Shown here in pieces: positions 26,537 through 39,000 of a DNA stretch of 64,000 bases. The notes under the pieces are model-generated. The model ran no database searches, had not been told where the DNA came from, and saw nothing but the letters and a program-made list of their open reading frames with translations. Within the stretch, counting starts at the first letter, position 1. Each line of letters starts with the position of its first letter. The stretch is from Gibbula magus. Lineage: Eukaryota; Mollusca; Gastropoda; Trochida; Trochidae. The DNA lies in contig OW388302.1 of the NCBI GenBank assembly GCA_936450465.1, positions 18,615,569 through 18,679,568 of the forward strand, given 5' to 3'. A program made the position numbers and the translations under genes.

Positions 26537-27771
26537 GTTACACGTGCCATTTGTTACACACAAGAAAATTCCCAGTTGTTACACACTCAGCTTGGGAGGT
26601 AATCACCTACATACCTGTAACAATAATGAACTAGTCCAATCTCCTCATTAGATGAAAGATCCATGAACAAGGATTGGAAAACTGATTACTCACGGCAAAA
26701 GAGGGGTTAATTCTTTTCCTTTTTTTTTATAGAAAGGGGCAGCAGCACGTTTTTTTTATAAATTCAATTTTTTAATTTTTTTAATTCCCATTTATAATGA
26801 TAGTTTCTGTCATTTATATTTACTTTAGAGGGTACAACATCCAATAACACAAACCAATTATCCGTAGTTGTAGGGTAGAGCGGGGTCAATTGTAAGACGG
26901 GGCAATTGTAACAGGGGCGATTACTCTTTAAGTTTACGTTCAAACATAGGCTAAGATATATGGAATTCCCCCCTTGATCTCCTGGTTGTAAGTAAATGGG
27001 TGTTGTTCAACAGTTTTCACATCGTGCGATCAAAAAGGTAAAAAAAAGATTTGAATTGTTTTTATCCGAATTGTGTTGTTAATAAGATTTGTTAAGATTG
27101 ATAATTTATATGATATTTATGACATTATGTAATATCTTGAAGCAGAAATTGTAGAAATACCGTAAGTAGTTAAACTGTGACGTGACGTGAAACATGGCTA
27201 CTAACGTTGGGTGTAGTTCTAACACCATGTTACAATTGCCCCATGCAATATTAATTGATATTATACGTGGCCCTTCTGTTTATACATACTCATTTCTTGC
27301 ATTCAATTGAATCCAGAATACGCCTACCCCGAATGCCAAAGTTCTGCCTTGCTATTTCCAAAACAAATTTAGAGACTAAAAAAAAGGAAAAAAGAAGAAG
27401 TTCAAAGAATAAATATATCTCGATACAGTGAAGAGGAGATATAAGTTTACCCTGGCTGGGAATAATCTCAATCCAGCAATTCACAGAGCAATTCAAATTG
27501 ACTCTCTATTTGGTAATCTGATCTTATTCTGAAAAGGGTGCAAGGTAACTCATATTCGCCAGCAGTGCACACAAAGCATTTTACAAAAATAATACGGCAA
27601 AGGTAGCGATCTGTATTGAGTTTCACATTGCTGGGTATGATGGTATGCGTTCTCTTTCTAACGGGTTTGGACCATTCCATTCTTCATTGATAGGTAAGAG
27701 GTAGTTACCTGTGTGTGCAATGGCCTGTGTAATTATGTGTATTGTAGTGTGTGACAAATGGCACGTGTAAC
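26537..27771. mobile_element. Candidate DNA element bounded by 18-bp perfect inverted repeats
   Basis: GTTACACGTGCCATTTGT at 26,537-26,554 is matched exactly in reverse complement at 27,754-27,771. Similarity continues a few bases inward (TACACAC). The 1.2-kb interior contains a truncated MITE half at 26,735-26,873 and a nested inverted pair, GGGGCAATTGTAAC at 26,899-26,912 against its complement at 27,229-27,242. Two minus-strand frames (27,290-27,496 and 27,468-27,680) overlap but show no transposase motif that I recognise, so the element may be non-autonomous. Confidence 0.45.
26735..26873 (+). repeat. Truncated half of the AGGGGCAG MITE
   Basis: It starts with AAAGGGGCAGCAGCACG and runs through CCCATTTATAATGATAGTTT and ACACAAACCAATTATCCGTA, matching one half of the elements at 8661-9010 and 29,291-29,654. 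It then breaks off at GGGTAGAGCGGGG, with no second half downstream. Confidence 0.65.
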
Positions 27772-28375
27772 AGTTGGGACACAACCATTCTACCTGAACA
27801 AATACCGTAATAAAGATAGACAGCAGCGCTGTAACTATAAGGGCTTGAATGCCCCTTCGCGCACTCGAGATACAAGTAAAAAAGAATTTTAAACCTTGAG
27901 ATATGTGTCATATGTGCATAATACACATGTATGATCATAAAATTTATATTTTCTAGGAATTGTAATAGTTGGTTCATTTATCTATTTTGGATTATCCCAG
28001 AGTAGGCCTACATGGTAAACACATTTGATTTATTATGAAACATGATAAACATTAACAGGTATGATATTTCAGCAAGAATTGGAAATCAAGATCGCAGCAC
28101 TCTATGAACTGGCGCGTTTCTAAAATAGTGACTGGATACCAACACATAGAAAATATCTATTGAAACAAATCGTATTCATTCAAGAAAACGTTATCCAAAT
28201 TGGAAAACCCCTCTCCAGACAATCACATGATTGATATCATAAGAACATACAACAAGAGACTGACAGGAAGGTCACAAAGATAGAGAAAACTTTAGCTTGA
28301 CAGATATAGATATGTTCAAATTTGAAATCATTATAATAGGTGTAACATGGTTACATACATACATTCATACATACA
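27772..28375. other. No gene seen; short (CATA)n run
   Basis: AT-rich spacer ending in a TACATACATACATTCATACA run near 28,350-28,375. No gene is recognised. Confidence 0.4.
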
Positions 28376-28507
28376 TTTCAATAGTACACATTCTTGATTT
28401 TTTTTCGGGCTGAGTCCCTTGCGGGATTCGAACCCACGCCGTCAGAGTAAGGTAACTATCGCCACCACTGACCATACCAACAGCTTACCACACGACCACG
28501 GGGCCTC
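28376..28507 (-). repeat. tRNA-derived SINE, copy A
   Basis: On the minus strand an A-box-like GTGGTCGTGTGGTAAGC is followed by the B box GGGTTCGAATCCCGC and the end GGACTCAGCCC. An A/T run and AATAGTACACA follow. Copy B at 28,670-28,797 shares all of these parts. Confidence 0.65.
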
Positions 28508-28669
28508 GAAAAAAATCGATGTCCTACAATCGATAGTTAAGCTGATTTTACATTCAGTACCCCTCTGATAGATGTTAATTGGCGCAGCTCCCAAAGTTGA
28601 ATGCATTAGAAATACATACGATTTAGATAGTGAACATATATAACATACTTACATTTGTTATAGCACTAC

Positions 28670-28835
28670 CTTCAATAGTACACATTTTTTTTTTGGGCTG
28701 AGTCCCTTGCGGGATTCGAACCCACACCCTCAGAGTAAGGCAACTATCGCCAGCACTGACCGTACCAACAGCCCACCACACGACCACGGGACCTCGACAG
28801 AAAAGGGTGTGGGTTCGAATCCCCCAAAGGACACG
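28670..28835 (-). repeat. tRNA-derived SINE, copy B, with an extra inverted B box
   Basis: It has the same order as copy A and begins with the same TTCAATAGTACACA, so A and B are tandem relatives about 294 bp apart. Right after it, on the plus strand, lies a third B box, GGGTTCGAATCCCCC (about 28,812-28,826). This makes a small inverted arrangement of SINE ends. Confidence 0.6.
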
Positions 28836-29290
28836 TGTTTATGGTTTCCACTGTTTGAATATGCCTGAAGATAATCCACTTTCCCGCAATCCGATGTCGT
28901 TGTATTTAGTGGAACCTGTCCTCAAGTATCAGATGATATATCCACCATCTAAAATTTAATATCCACAACAAACCGACCATTACTTTATTGTGTCATTTAC
29001 ATGAAAACGTCGTGAAATATAGGTTGTATAATATCTATGATGCGGTTGAATGCACTGCTTAAATACTTACTCAATATTTATTAAATGGCCACATCATATA
29101 CGTTTTCATGTGCACACTACATGGCGTACCAGTAATAAACTACACAAAACGTTGAAAAGTATGGACATATTAAATGTATACTTACAGCTGAAATGACAAT
29201 GAACAGAATGTTTGGTAACATTGAATACGTTATTACTATACGCCTCTTGGTATCAGTGCAGCTAATAGTGGTGTGTTATTTTAGTTTGAC
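28836..29290. other. No gene seen
   Basis: AT-rich spacer. Nothing is recognised. Confidence 0.4.
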
Positions 29291-29654
29291 TTAAAGGGGC
29301 AGTAGGACGTTTTTTCGCTCAAATAAGTCGATGAAATGTATTTGAAAAATAATTTCACCAATAGTAAAACATCCTTCTCTCTTCGGAAAATAAAGTTTAA
29401 AATGAGTGTACATGTTTCGGTAAAGCCATGGGAATCGTTTTTGTAATACAAAATAATAAATTGTGTTCACAATAAAATGACCGCCATGCAATTTTTGCTT
29501 TATACGCAACATAGTTTTTACCACTACAGATAATTGGATTGTGTAATAAGATGTTTTAACCTCTAAAGTTAATTTAAATGACATAAACTATCATTATAAA
29601 TGGGAAATTTGAAAAAATAGATTTTGTAAAAAAACGTGCTACTGCCCCTTTAAG
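29291..29654. repeat. Complete MITE with TTAA ends
   Basis: The termini TTAAAGGGGCAGTA and TACTGCCCCTTTAA are inverted, and the poly-T/poly-A stretches just inside them are also inverted. The interior is the reverse complement of 8661-9010. The flanking TTAA on both sides fits a piggyBac-like TTAA duplication. There is no coding capacity (364 bp). Confidence 0.75.
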
Positions 29655-32600
29655 CGAGTTGAAGAGTTAGGATGACACATGATAACATCGATGTAGAAAA
29701 TGCAAATAAGCGTATTTTAGTTACACAGGTCTGAAGAAATAACTTCTGAGACAAGACAAGGGAGCTTAATTACTGTCTGGCGAGAATGTCGCAGATTACA
29801 TATACCATACCGTCAATAATAAGGTAGATAATTGAGACTGATATATATGTGGTAGACAAAGAAAGTTATAATGGTTCGTTAAATCTAACTACATGTAGGC
29901 CATTAAGATCTATCGGAAATATGTATTCATGAGAACATTTCTGAATTCAGCATTTTTTGTCAGAAACTGCACATTATCCATAAATATATTATATATTTAA
30001 AAAAGTGGTTTCAGACTTTCTCATGAATGGAACGTGGAATGGAAGCGTTAAAGATCCACACTGTTTAGTACTGGATGTGACCATTGCGGGACCCGTAATT
30101 CTGCAATGTGTTTTGGAACAATTCTTATCGTTGCCCAATATGGCGGCGGCACGCATGTCAGATGATGAAGATGTTCAAACGTCACAGAGATTTATTACAC
30201 ATTTCATACGGATTATAACGGTGTTAACACGCCTCATTCATGTTGAATAATTTTTGTTTTCAAATTCGTCCTTATGCAAAATAACAAAATATAATTTCAG
30301 TATTTTTGTTTATTAATGTAGCGATATGTAATAAGTGATGTAGTTGCGTTATTGACACTCTAACTTAGATACATATTAAATAAGAGGGGAAATCTGCACG
30401 ACTGAACTATAGCCGGGGTAATATGTTTTTAAATTGAGAACCAAACAACACATGTACACACGGCCATGGTGAGTTGATCAAAGTTCTATAGTTCCAATAC
30501 TTTCATTTGAAATTGGGAAAGATATTTCCATATTTTTATCCGAAGTGATTTCAACATTATTTTATTTCCACAAACATATGAATTAACCATCAAAAACTAC
30601 ATGTAATATAAAATGCAAGGCCTTTTATAGAACATGCTAGGAAAATGGTAGTGGTTTTACACTGAATCTAAGTAATTGTAAATGTATACGAATATAGATT
30701 TAAAGATAGCACGAATATGTTCTTCTAAAAAGTGTAAACCAGTAACATTGATGAAAATTATAGGATTTTCTTAGTTGTAATGAAACTATATTATTAGCAA
30801 AATTAAGTCACCATGGGAAATATTGACGCAGTAGTTTGCAAGCTATAGACACTCTTCAAACACAAAATCAAGCACAACAAAAACAATTAACTAATAATGG
30901 CGTTTATAATATACCAAAAATTGCATGATCTTTTTTATTTTTGAATTGTCAGTTATTTATTTCAAAAAATATTGTAGCTTATAAGATAACATAACACTCC
31001 ACTCGATTGGGAAAAGAACAAATCTAAAATCAGCGGTTTAATATCGAAACATGCTCCTAAAACTCCGAAATTACTCCCTACGGACGCACAAATACCCATT
31101 CTATCGGAAACGTGTAATGTCAAAACGTTCTTATTAAGTTTTAAAGGAATTATCAACGAAAATCGACAAATCGCCTAAGGATTTCATTAAGCAACTCCTG
31201 TGTATGACGTCACATCGCTAACGAAGGTTATGCTACACTGAGGGGCCTCGGCAAACTGTTTCAAGAATGAGATAATGAGCAGGTTAAATTTACTCACTTT
31301 GAAGGGCTATATATTGATGAGTAGGTGACGCTTCGAAATAATCGTTTGTGTTTTGCTTACTTGAAAGTATTGTCTATATGAATACACGAATTAACATCGA
31401 AAAAACAGAGAGATGATATTATCTTTAACATATGTGATCACCGACAGTCAAAATTCAAACTGGAAATATATCCACTAAACAATAACAATGTATCGTGTTT
31501 GTGGTAAACAGGCATATACAGGAGGTTTAGAAATAATATCAAGTTGCTTACTAATCGATGATGAAACGGAATCAATAGTGAATCAATCGAAGTTTTCATT
31601 GTGATTTCTGACAGGTTTTACATAATACGTACTGATTGAGATATGTATTACATGCAATCTGTCACACAACAACCGTTGATCCGGATACAGTTTTACATAT
31701 AAAACTGTTTTCTTTCAATGAAATTGGGGTAAATATTTTAGGGGTAACGCTGATTTTCAGGCATTGTCCTTTGCAGAAGCCAAATGTCTTCAATTAACCG
31801 CCCGACGAATGATTATCTTAATCTCAGTCGTGTTTCGTTATATAACCAATCTGTAAATTAAAAACAATCATTACAAATTTAACAAATGTAGGATCTATGC
31901 GTACTTCGGCTATCTAAATCTAACATTAATTATCTACAGAAGGACGGTATTCTTCTTAATTTTGTTTACAACACTTAAAATCAATATGGTTGTACTGTCA
32001 CATCGTGTTTATGATATCATTTGACAAAATAACGTGTCCTGGTTTGAAAGAAAGACGTGTAAAGCGTTTAAAAATAAATCTAGTCGATAGCTCATTCGAT
32101 CGCCATATTTGTTGAAATTTCAAGGGGAGATTCTAAAGTGACGTCACTTAGAAACGAAGTGATAATTGACCGTCGTCAGAGGCCCGCTCATTTCTGATGA
32201 CAGGGCAGTTTCAAGATAATTCCGTCTATTTTACCTATAATAGTACTTAATACACACACTCACATTAAGGCACACAATACTGACAGACGGTTTTCTTAAT
32301 TGTTTTGAATACATTACAATATATTGTGCACTTATTGTAGATAGCTGTAAGAAGACAATGATTCAAAGGAAACTTTTCACTTTTAAATCAGTTATGTGTA
32401 TGTTTTAGGCTTCAAATTGAATTAAGATCATTTCAGATTTGCATCTTTTCATATATTCTGGATACATTGTTTTAATTATTTTAAAGTTCATAAACGCTTT
32501 TGCATGGAAAAGGTTTGATATGTTTTATCATTATGTCTGACATTGATGATGCCAGTTCTTCACTGGAATATTTATTTAACTATTGGTATAGGTATTACAA

Positions 32601-33841
32601 TGGTAATTTCTAAAACTCAATGTCTAAAAGACACACTTATTGTTGGCTTTAAAACAACATTTAGAGAAGACAATCGAATGTGTATCAACATAAACGTAAT
32701 ATATAAAACAATGATTAAACAAAATTAAAAACTTTTCAAAATAACATTGAAATTCTCACAGGTTCCCAGCGTACATTTGATAATTTGAAAGTGACGTCAC
32801 AAAATTCATTTCGTTTGTTATATACAGTTATAGTATGGTGAAAGACACAGCAGTTGTATCCTGTTGATATATTATTGTTACATTTATTGAGATTAATAAA
32901 GATTCAATACACGTACAGTGCATGAATATTAATAAAATGCGGCTCTGCATAGATAACAAAAGTAACAGAAAACCAAAACGTGTATTCGTAACGACAAACG
33001 AATGAAAATGAAAAGTGACCTCGAAAAATGACTCATGTTTTCCGATTATGACATTCTCTGTCTGTTTCAACTGTGATATCTTATGGATCGATGTCCAACA
33101 GTAGATTAATGCATTTGTCCCTGTTCGATTCACAAGATTAAATGGCACATATCTCTCCCATATTCGACAGATGTAGGTCGACAGTGGTAGTCTTTGTAAA
33201 AGCACCGCCTGAAAGTTACAATATGCTCTTGTTTTTGACGACTGACTGTAGTTTGTGTTATACTGGAAGCCAAACATAATTGCACATACATGCTAATAGA
33301 CAGTCTCAGGCTTCAAATGATGTGCCCGGATTTTCCTTACGAAGGCGCAAAAGAATGGCGCATAGAAACAGCGTTAACGTTACTTTGCGCACGTCACCAT
33401 TATTGATGCCGAGGAACTACGAGTGAGAGTTTCGATAAACTGTACCTTAGGTGAAAGGCCTCACCATTCATTGATAGCAATTGACTTCATTACTTTACTT
33501 TTGAACTTATGAGCTGTCTTTGATATTTTTGTGTTGCAAATATACGTGTGCGCAGTGTTGATCTATTTGCATTCGCATTTCACTTCATGAAATTCAACGC
33601 TTTTTATCACTTTATTTCTTGTTGTAGGCACCACAAGTATATATAAAGTATATTTTCAATATGGAGTATTTGGTACAATTTGTCGAATTGACAAGACATA
33701 TACATTTTTTTATATACATTCCAGTTTCAATATGACAAAAGCTGGAAATTTTTTTTTTATGTGAAAAGGCTGTGGCATGAAGACCAGAAGGATATGAATT
33801 GTTCATATCTACAATCAGTATAGAGAAGCTGTTTACTGACA
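29655..33841. other. 4.2 kb with no recognisable gene
   Basis: AT-rich sequence. The longest frames (30,005-30,250 plus; 32,828-33,277 minus) show no domain, signal or splice pattern that I could defend. No large array is present. Confidence 0.4.
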
Positions 33842-33940
33842 TCTTATGGTTCTATGTGAGGACTGGGGTAATGACATTTACCAGCCTTCTCATGGCTCTA
33901 TGGAGAGGACGTGGGTAATGACATATACTACGCCTTCTCA
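33842..33940 (+). repeat. Isolated two-unit relative of the intron 1 minisatellite
   Basis: Two units about 47 bp apart, with GAGGACTGGGGTAATGACAT and GAGGACGTGGGTAATGACAT followed by ATACTACGCCTTCTCAT. They match the flanking 46-bp type of unit in the array at 37,245-46,178, which lies 3.3 kb downstream. Confidence 0.8.
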
Positions 33941-34400
33941 TCAATTACTTTCTTGCATATTTTCTTTTCTTTAGCACTATGAGCATACGTACTGTGAAGT
34001 TTGACTTTATGTAAATGGTCACATTATTATTGGTAGTGATTGCACCATAAAATATGCAAGCGGACAATCGAAAACCTATACACTCTGAACAGGATTTGAC
34101 TTGTGAATATTCGATGGTACCATACTTCACTTGACTTGATGTATCCATTTATTGCATGTAGTCCGAGTACATCCACGCACTATGCAGTTCAAACATACGA
34201 AATGCATTAGCGTTGTTTAACACGATCATCCACAAGTTTTACAGGATAGACATACACTGAACATTATACATGTTTGCAAATCTATACATCCATTTTAGTT
34301 CATATAGGATGTGAATGAAACAATATAATAAAATACAAATATAGTCACATTCAGCTTTAATAAACAGGATCTATATTATTTCGAAAAGTAAATCTGATAG
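33941..34400. other. No gene seen
   Basis: AT-rich spacer between the repeat dimer and a SINE tail. Nothing is recognised. Confidence 0.4.
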
Positions 34401-34460
34401 AATGAGTGAGGTATTGTATAAATGCCGCTTCGGCAGTATCGCAGCCGTTAGCGGCGAGTA
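34401..34460 (-). repeat. SINE tail, reverse orientation
   Basis: On the minus strand this reads CTCGCCGCTAACGGCTGCGA followed by a GAAGCGGCATTTA segment. It is the same tail as at 26,158-26,220, without the tRNA head. Confidence 0.6.
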
Positions 34461-34993
34461 AATCCGATAGAAAGGCGATCCTCAAAGTTGTTTTTCTTAA
34501 AGTTCTTAAATAGTATTATAAGTTTGAATGAGCCGAGTGTGGCACCAACGATTCTAGAGGTGAATTTGTCACTCTTTGATGATCAATGCTAAACAAACAA
34601 ACTGTAGCATCCTGTTTTAGAAAATTAAAGTACAATTTCGAATTAATTTGGGTGTTCATATGCATTCTACAGTATGGATAGGCATATTTTAAAAAGAAAT
34701 GTGCATTGAACCAGTCGTCAACGAGTCGACATCGCGGGCGAGAACATAATAGATCTAAGATCTGTATCCCAAATTTAGAAATTAAAGTTTAACTTTCGAA
34801 CTTCCATCCTTTTTTTTTATTATCTTCATTCAGTACTTCAATTATCCAAATTGAATAGTATGTTTGCTTATAACGAGGTAGTGGCGATAACTGTTACGCG
34901 GCGATAACTACTCGGCAGCAAGTACCTTCGTTTGTAACGAATATCTATCTATGAGATTCCACATGAACGGGTGGCCGCGTGTGCTACCGCTTT

Positions 34994-35027
34994 GTTTAGT
35001 GACTGGGTCCATGTTTAGGAACATTGA
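34994..35027. repeat. Short dispersed repeat, copy 1
   Basis: The block TTTAGTGACTGGGTCCATG and the following GAACATT recur with few changes at 35,488-35,520, about 490 bp downstream. Its origin is not recognised. Confidence 0.5.
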
Positions 35028-35487
35028 AAGGAGGGTTCTATCGGGGTATTTTTTGTGGAAACGAAATTCGAGAGGATGTTCTCGTTTACACAACTATGAT
35101 ATAAATACATGATTATAACACAGTAAAATTAAAATATATCAATGAAGTTAATATTTTGATGACTTTATATTTCACAACTTGATGAAGACAAGCGCATATT
35201 TGTTGAAAAATAAAAACAATGAGAACTGAAGCCATTCATTGGCGCTACGAGTGGGGAAAACTTCGCTACGGTCTAAACGCATATTGTTTATTCGTTTTAT
35301 TATATGTTATGTGTTACTATGTGAAATTCATTGTATATGTTTAATTTTCAAAACAGTGTAAACTTGGATTAAATATAGCGTGTTTTCATTTCACGTATTG
35401 CCAAGAATCCAATATGGCGTATGCTGCCGATAGATCGGTGGTAGAACTTTCCCTTTAAGGAAACAAATGACCATAACGTTATCATAT

Positions 35488-35520
35488 TTAGTGACTGGGT
35501 CTATGTTTCAGAACATTAAA
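35488..35520. repeat. Short dispersed repeat, copy 2
   Basis: TTTAGTGACTGGGTCTATG followed by GAACATT is the partner of the copy at 34,994-35,027. Confidence 0.5.
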
Positions 35521-35652
35521 GCTTTACCAGTGAGGATAACGTGTTTCACCAATAATGCTGAGTTGACTATTTCTCTTGAAAGCCCACATGTTACACAGTC
35601 CCAATAGATAAACAGTCAAACATCCCCGCACACATCAGTAACACGTGGCAGT

Positions 35653-35820
35653 ATGCAAATTAACCTATAAAATTAATAACCAATCAATGATTTGTTCATT
35701 CCACTAAAAGCCAATCACTGCCCACGAAATTTGTGGAATCGTCATTACGATTGGTTGAAAGTTCTTGTCACGTGATGTATGTTATGATATAAAACTGCGC
35801 GCACATTTAACAAAGGCGAG
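35653..35820 (+). promoter_or_regulatory. Putative core promoter of the VWD gene
   Basis: TATAAAA at 35,788-35,794 lies about 145 bp before the chosen ATG. An E-box CACGTG is at 35,769-35,774. CCAAT motifs lie at 35,680-35,684 and 35,711-35,715, and an inverted one (ATTGG) at 35,750-35,754. An octamer ATGCAAAT is at 35,653-35,660. With usual spacing, transcription would start near 35,818, giving a 5' leader of about 115 nt. This is inference from motif order, with no expression data. Confidence 0.55.
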
Positions 35821-35932
35821 ACATTATCTCCGCGAGTAGTGAGACGTTTTGTTAAAAAAAGTCTTTGCGAAAGTGAAATAATTAGAATACACAATTTGAA
35901 AAAGCGGAACGACAAAGAAACGAAACGGGAAG

Positions 35933-36003
35933 ATGGCCCGTTACTTTTCTCTTCTTCTGTCAGCTCTAGCGGCATTCATAACCAATGGACCCTCAACAGC
36001 TAT
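35933..36003 (+). CDS. Exon 1: start codon and signal peptide
   Basis: The ATG at 35,933 opens MARYFSLLLSALAAFITNG, a short basic start, a hydrophobic core and small residues, as expected of a secretory signal peptide. The exon ends after AT at a GTGAGT donor (36,004), leaving phase 2. Without splicing the frame stops at once (TGA at 36,005), so the donor is needed. The start was chosen because it is the first ATG after the TATA box that gives a signal peptide joining in frame to exon 2. Confidence 0.7.
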
Positions 36004-39000
36004 GTGAGTAATGAACGGTTCGAAAAATATTCTTTGAAAGAAACCCAACTGAATTCTTGCCCTATTGCAAGAACGTGATATCAAGAAGTGTTAGATAAAG
36101 AAAGTTTTATAATCAAATTTCCCTCCGTGGTATTAGAGAGTTTTATAAGTGAAATGAATATTTGCTACCAAGAGTTATATAATTACATCATTTGCTCGTT
36201 AGTTAAAAACGTAAATCATTTCTACATTGTATATAATACATTCAAAACTGGGATGATTGTTTTGTGAATTTAACAAATATGGAACAAAAATTCTCTTTTT
36301 GTACTTTTGCAGAATTCCTTAATCAACTTTGTTGTTGTCTTTCATTAATTTAAAAAAGAGTATTACTAAAATAATGTATCAATTTTGTGGTTTTTTTTTA
36401 TTTAAGCGTTTTAAACCGAAAATTGCATTTTTAATTTAAAATAAAAATAACTAAAACGAAAATTACCGTTTTTGAACTAAGATTAAGGAATTTTAAAACT
36501 GTAATATCAAAAACTGACGAAACCTTTCCGATAATAAACGTATTTAAGATTACAGATTGTTTAAAACCCTGCGCACATCCATTAGAGACGAACAACAACG
36601 AGCAGTTAAACCATTTATCGATGCTACTGTACTAGTATGTATACATATACTTGTAAGCTAATATCGATTGTTTATAAAACATATGTCAGAGCAAGAAATT
36701 CCTATCGATGCTAGTACAACCTGACGGCCACCCCGGTTTTAACATGTGTTACTTTTGTTCCAGTCGACAAAATATTTTAATAAAACGGCCACTTTGAAAC
36801 AGAGAAACTTCAGGTTTATTTTCATACTTCTTAACGACATGCTTCATAAGAAGTCATTGTATCGGAATCTCCTTAACTAGGCTAAAGTAAGAGAGTCAAG
36901 GGGATTTTGCTTTTTTCATGATGTCCTGCAGTAATGTTGCGTCAATAAAGTTAAGTCCAAGAAGGTTAGTTTTAACTAATCACGTTTCTACATTTTATAA
37001 ATTCTTAATGTCCAATGTCCTGGCCAAAAACCATTTTGAAAAAGCGATTTTAACACCCTAAGTGTATTAAACCTAACAGAAAAATCAACTTTGTTGGATG
37101 AAATTGAGAGTATGTCTTCATACAAAATGTGACATTCAAAATCCCCCTCCGACAGAAGTAACTAGTGTTTATTCTGTTGAAAATGTGCGGACGTTTCTAA
37201 TGCAGGTAAGTGTGAGTTAATCGTGTTTTCATGTTAAGTTAAGTTAATGACATATACTACGTCTTCTCATTGCTCTATGGGGAGGACGGGGTAATGACAT
37301 ATACTACGTCTTATTGTTCTGTTGGGAGGACGGAGTAATGACATATACTACGTCTTATTGTTCTGTTGGGAGGACCGGGGTAATGACATATACTACGTCT
37401 TATTGTTCTGTTGGGAGGACGAGGTTAATGACAGATACTACGCCTTATTGTATTGTTGGGAGGACGGGGTTAATGACATATACTACGTCTTATTGTTATG
37501 TTGGGAGGACCTGGGTAATGACATATACTACGTCTTATTGTTCTGTTGGGAGGACGGGGTTAATGACAGATACTACGTCTTATTGTTCTGTTGGGAGGAC
37601 GGGGTTAATGACATATACTACGTCTTATTGTTCTGTTGGGAGGACGGGGTTAATGACATATACTACGTCTTATTGTTCTGTTGGGAGGACGGGGTTAATG
37701 ACATATACTACGTCTTATTGTTCTGTTGGGAGGACGGGGTTAATGACAGATACTACGTCTTATTGTTCTGTTGGGAGGACCGGGTTAATGACATATACTA
37801 CGTCTTATTGTTCTGTTGGGAGGACGGGGTTAATGACAGATACTACGTCTTATTGTTCTGTTGGGAGGACGGGGTTAATGACAGATACTACGTCTTATTG
37901 TTCTGTTGGGAGGACGTGGGTAATGACAGATACTACGTCTTATTGTTCTGTTGGGAGGACGGGGTTAATGACAGATACTACGTCTTATTGTTCTGTTGGG
38001 AGGACGGGGTTAATGACAGATACTACGTCTTATTGTTCTGTTGGGAGGACCGGGTTAATGACAGATACTACGTCTTATTGTTCTGTTGGGAGGACCGGGT
38101 TAATGACAGATACTACGCCTTATTGTTCTGTTGGGAGGACGGGGTTAATGACATATACTACGTCTTATTGTTCTGTTGGGAGGACGTGGGTAATGACAGA
38201 TACTACGTCTTATTGTTCTGTTGGGAGGACTTGGTTAATGACAGATACTACGTCTTATTGTTCTGCTGGGAGAACGGGGTTAATGACAGATACTACGACT
38301 TATTGTTCTGTTGGGAGGACGTGGTTAATGACAGATACTACGTCTTATTGTTCTGTTGGGAGGACGGGGTTAATGACATATACTACGTCTTATTGTTCTG
38401 TTGGGAGGACGTGGGTAATGACATATACTACGTCTTATTGTTCTGTTGGGAGGACGGGGTTAATGACAGATACTACGCATTATTGTTCTGTTGGGAGGAC
38501 CGGGTTAATGACATATACTACGTCTTATTGTACTGTTGGGAGGACGTGGGTAATGACATATACTACGCCTTATTGTTCTGTTGGAAGGACGGGGTTAATG
38601 ACATATACTACGTCTTATTGTTCTGTTGGGAGGACGGGGTTAATAACAGATACTACGCCTTATTGTTCTGTTGGGAGGACGGGGTTAATGACATATACTA
38701 CGTCTTATTGTTCTGTTGGGAGGACCGGGTTAATGACAAATACTACGTCTTATTGTTCTGTTGGGAGGACGGGGTTAATGACAGATACTACGTCTTATTG
38801 TTCTGTTGGGAGGACGGGGTTAATGACAGATACTACGTCTTATTGTTCTGTTGGGAGGACGGGGTTAATGACATATACTACGCCTTATTGTTCTGTTGGG
38901 AGGACGTGGTTAATGACAGATACTACGTCTTATTGTTCTGTTGGGAGGACGGGGTTAATGACATATACTACGTCTTATTGTTCTGTTGGGAGGACGGGGT

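Noticed and set aside
27290..27680. Degenerate transposase on the minus strand inside the 26.5-27.8 kb element
   Set aside because: The two overlapping frames show no catalytic motif or helix-turn-helix that I could recognise.
30005..30250. Small protein gene (81 codons)
   Set aside because: No homology, signal, splice or promoter support. The length is within chance expectation for this base composition.
36004..36014. Link between the exon 1 donor GTGAGTAATGA and the 45-bp unit variant GTGAGTAATGAC (39,491)
   Set aside because: Eleven bases match, but most units read GTGGGTAATGAC or GGGGTTAATGAC, and half of the match is donor consensus, so chance is likely.
37157..37204. Possible alternative exon ending at CAG/GTAAGTG in intron 1
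   Set aside because: With the phase left by exon 1 it meets TAG within three codons, so it cannot link exon 1 to exon 2.
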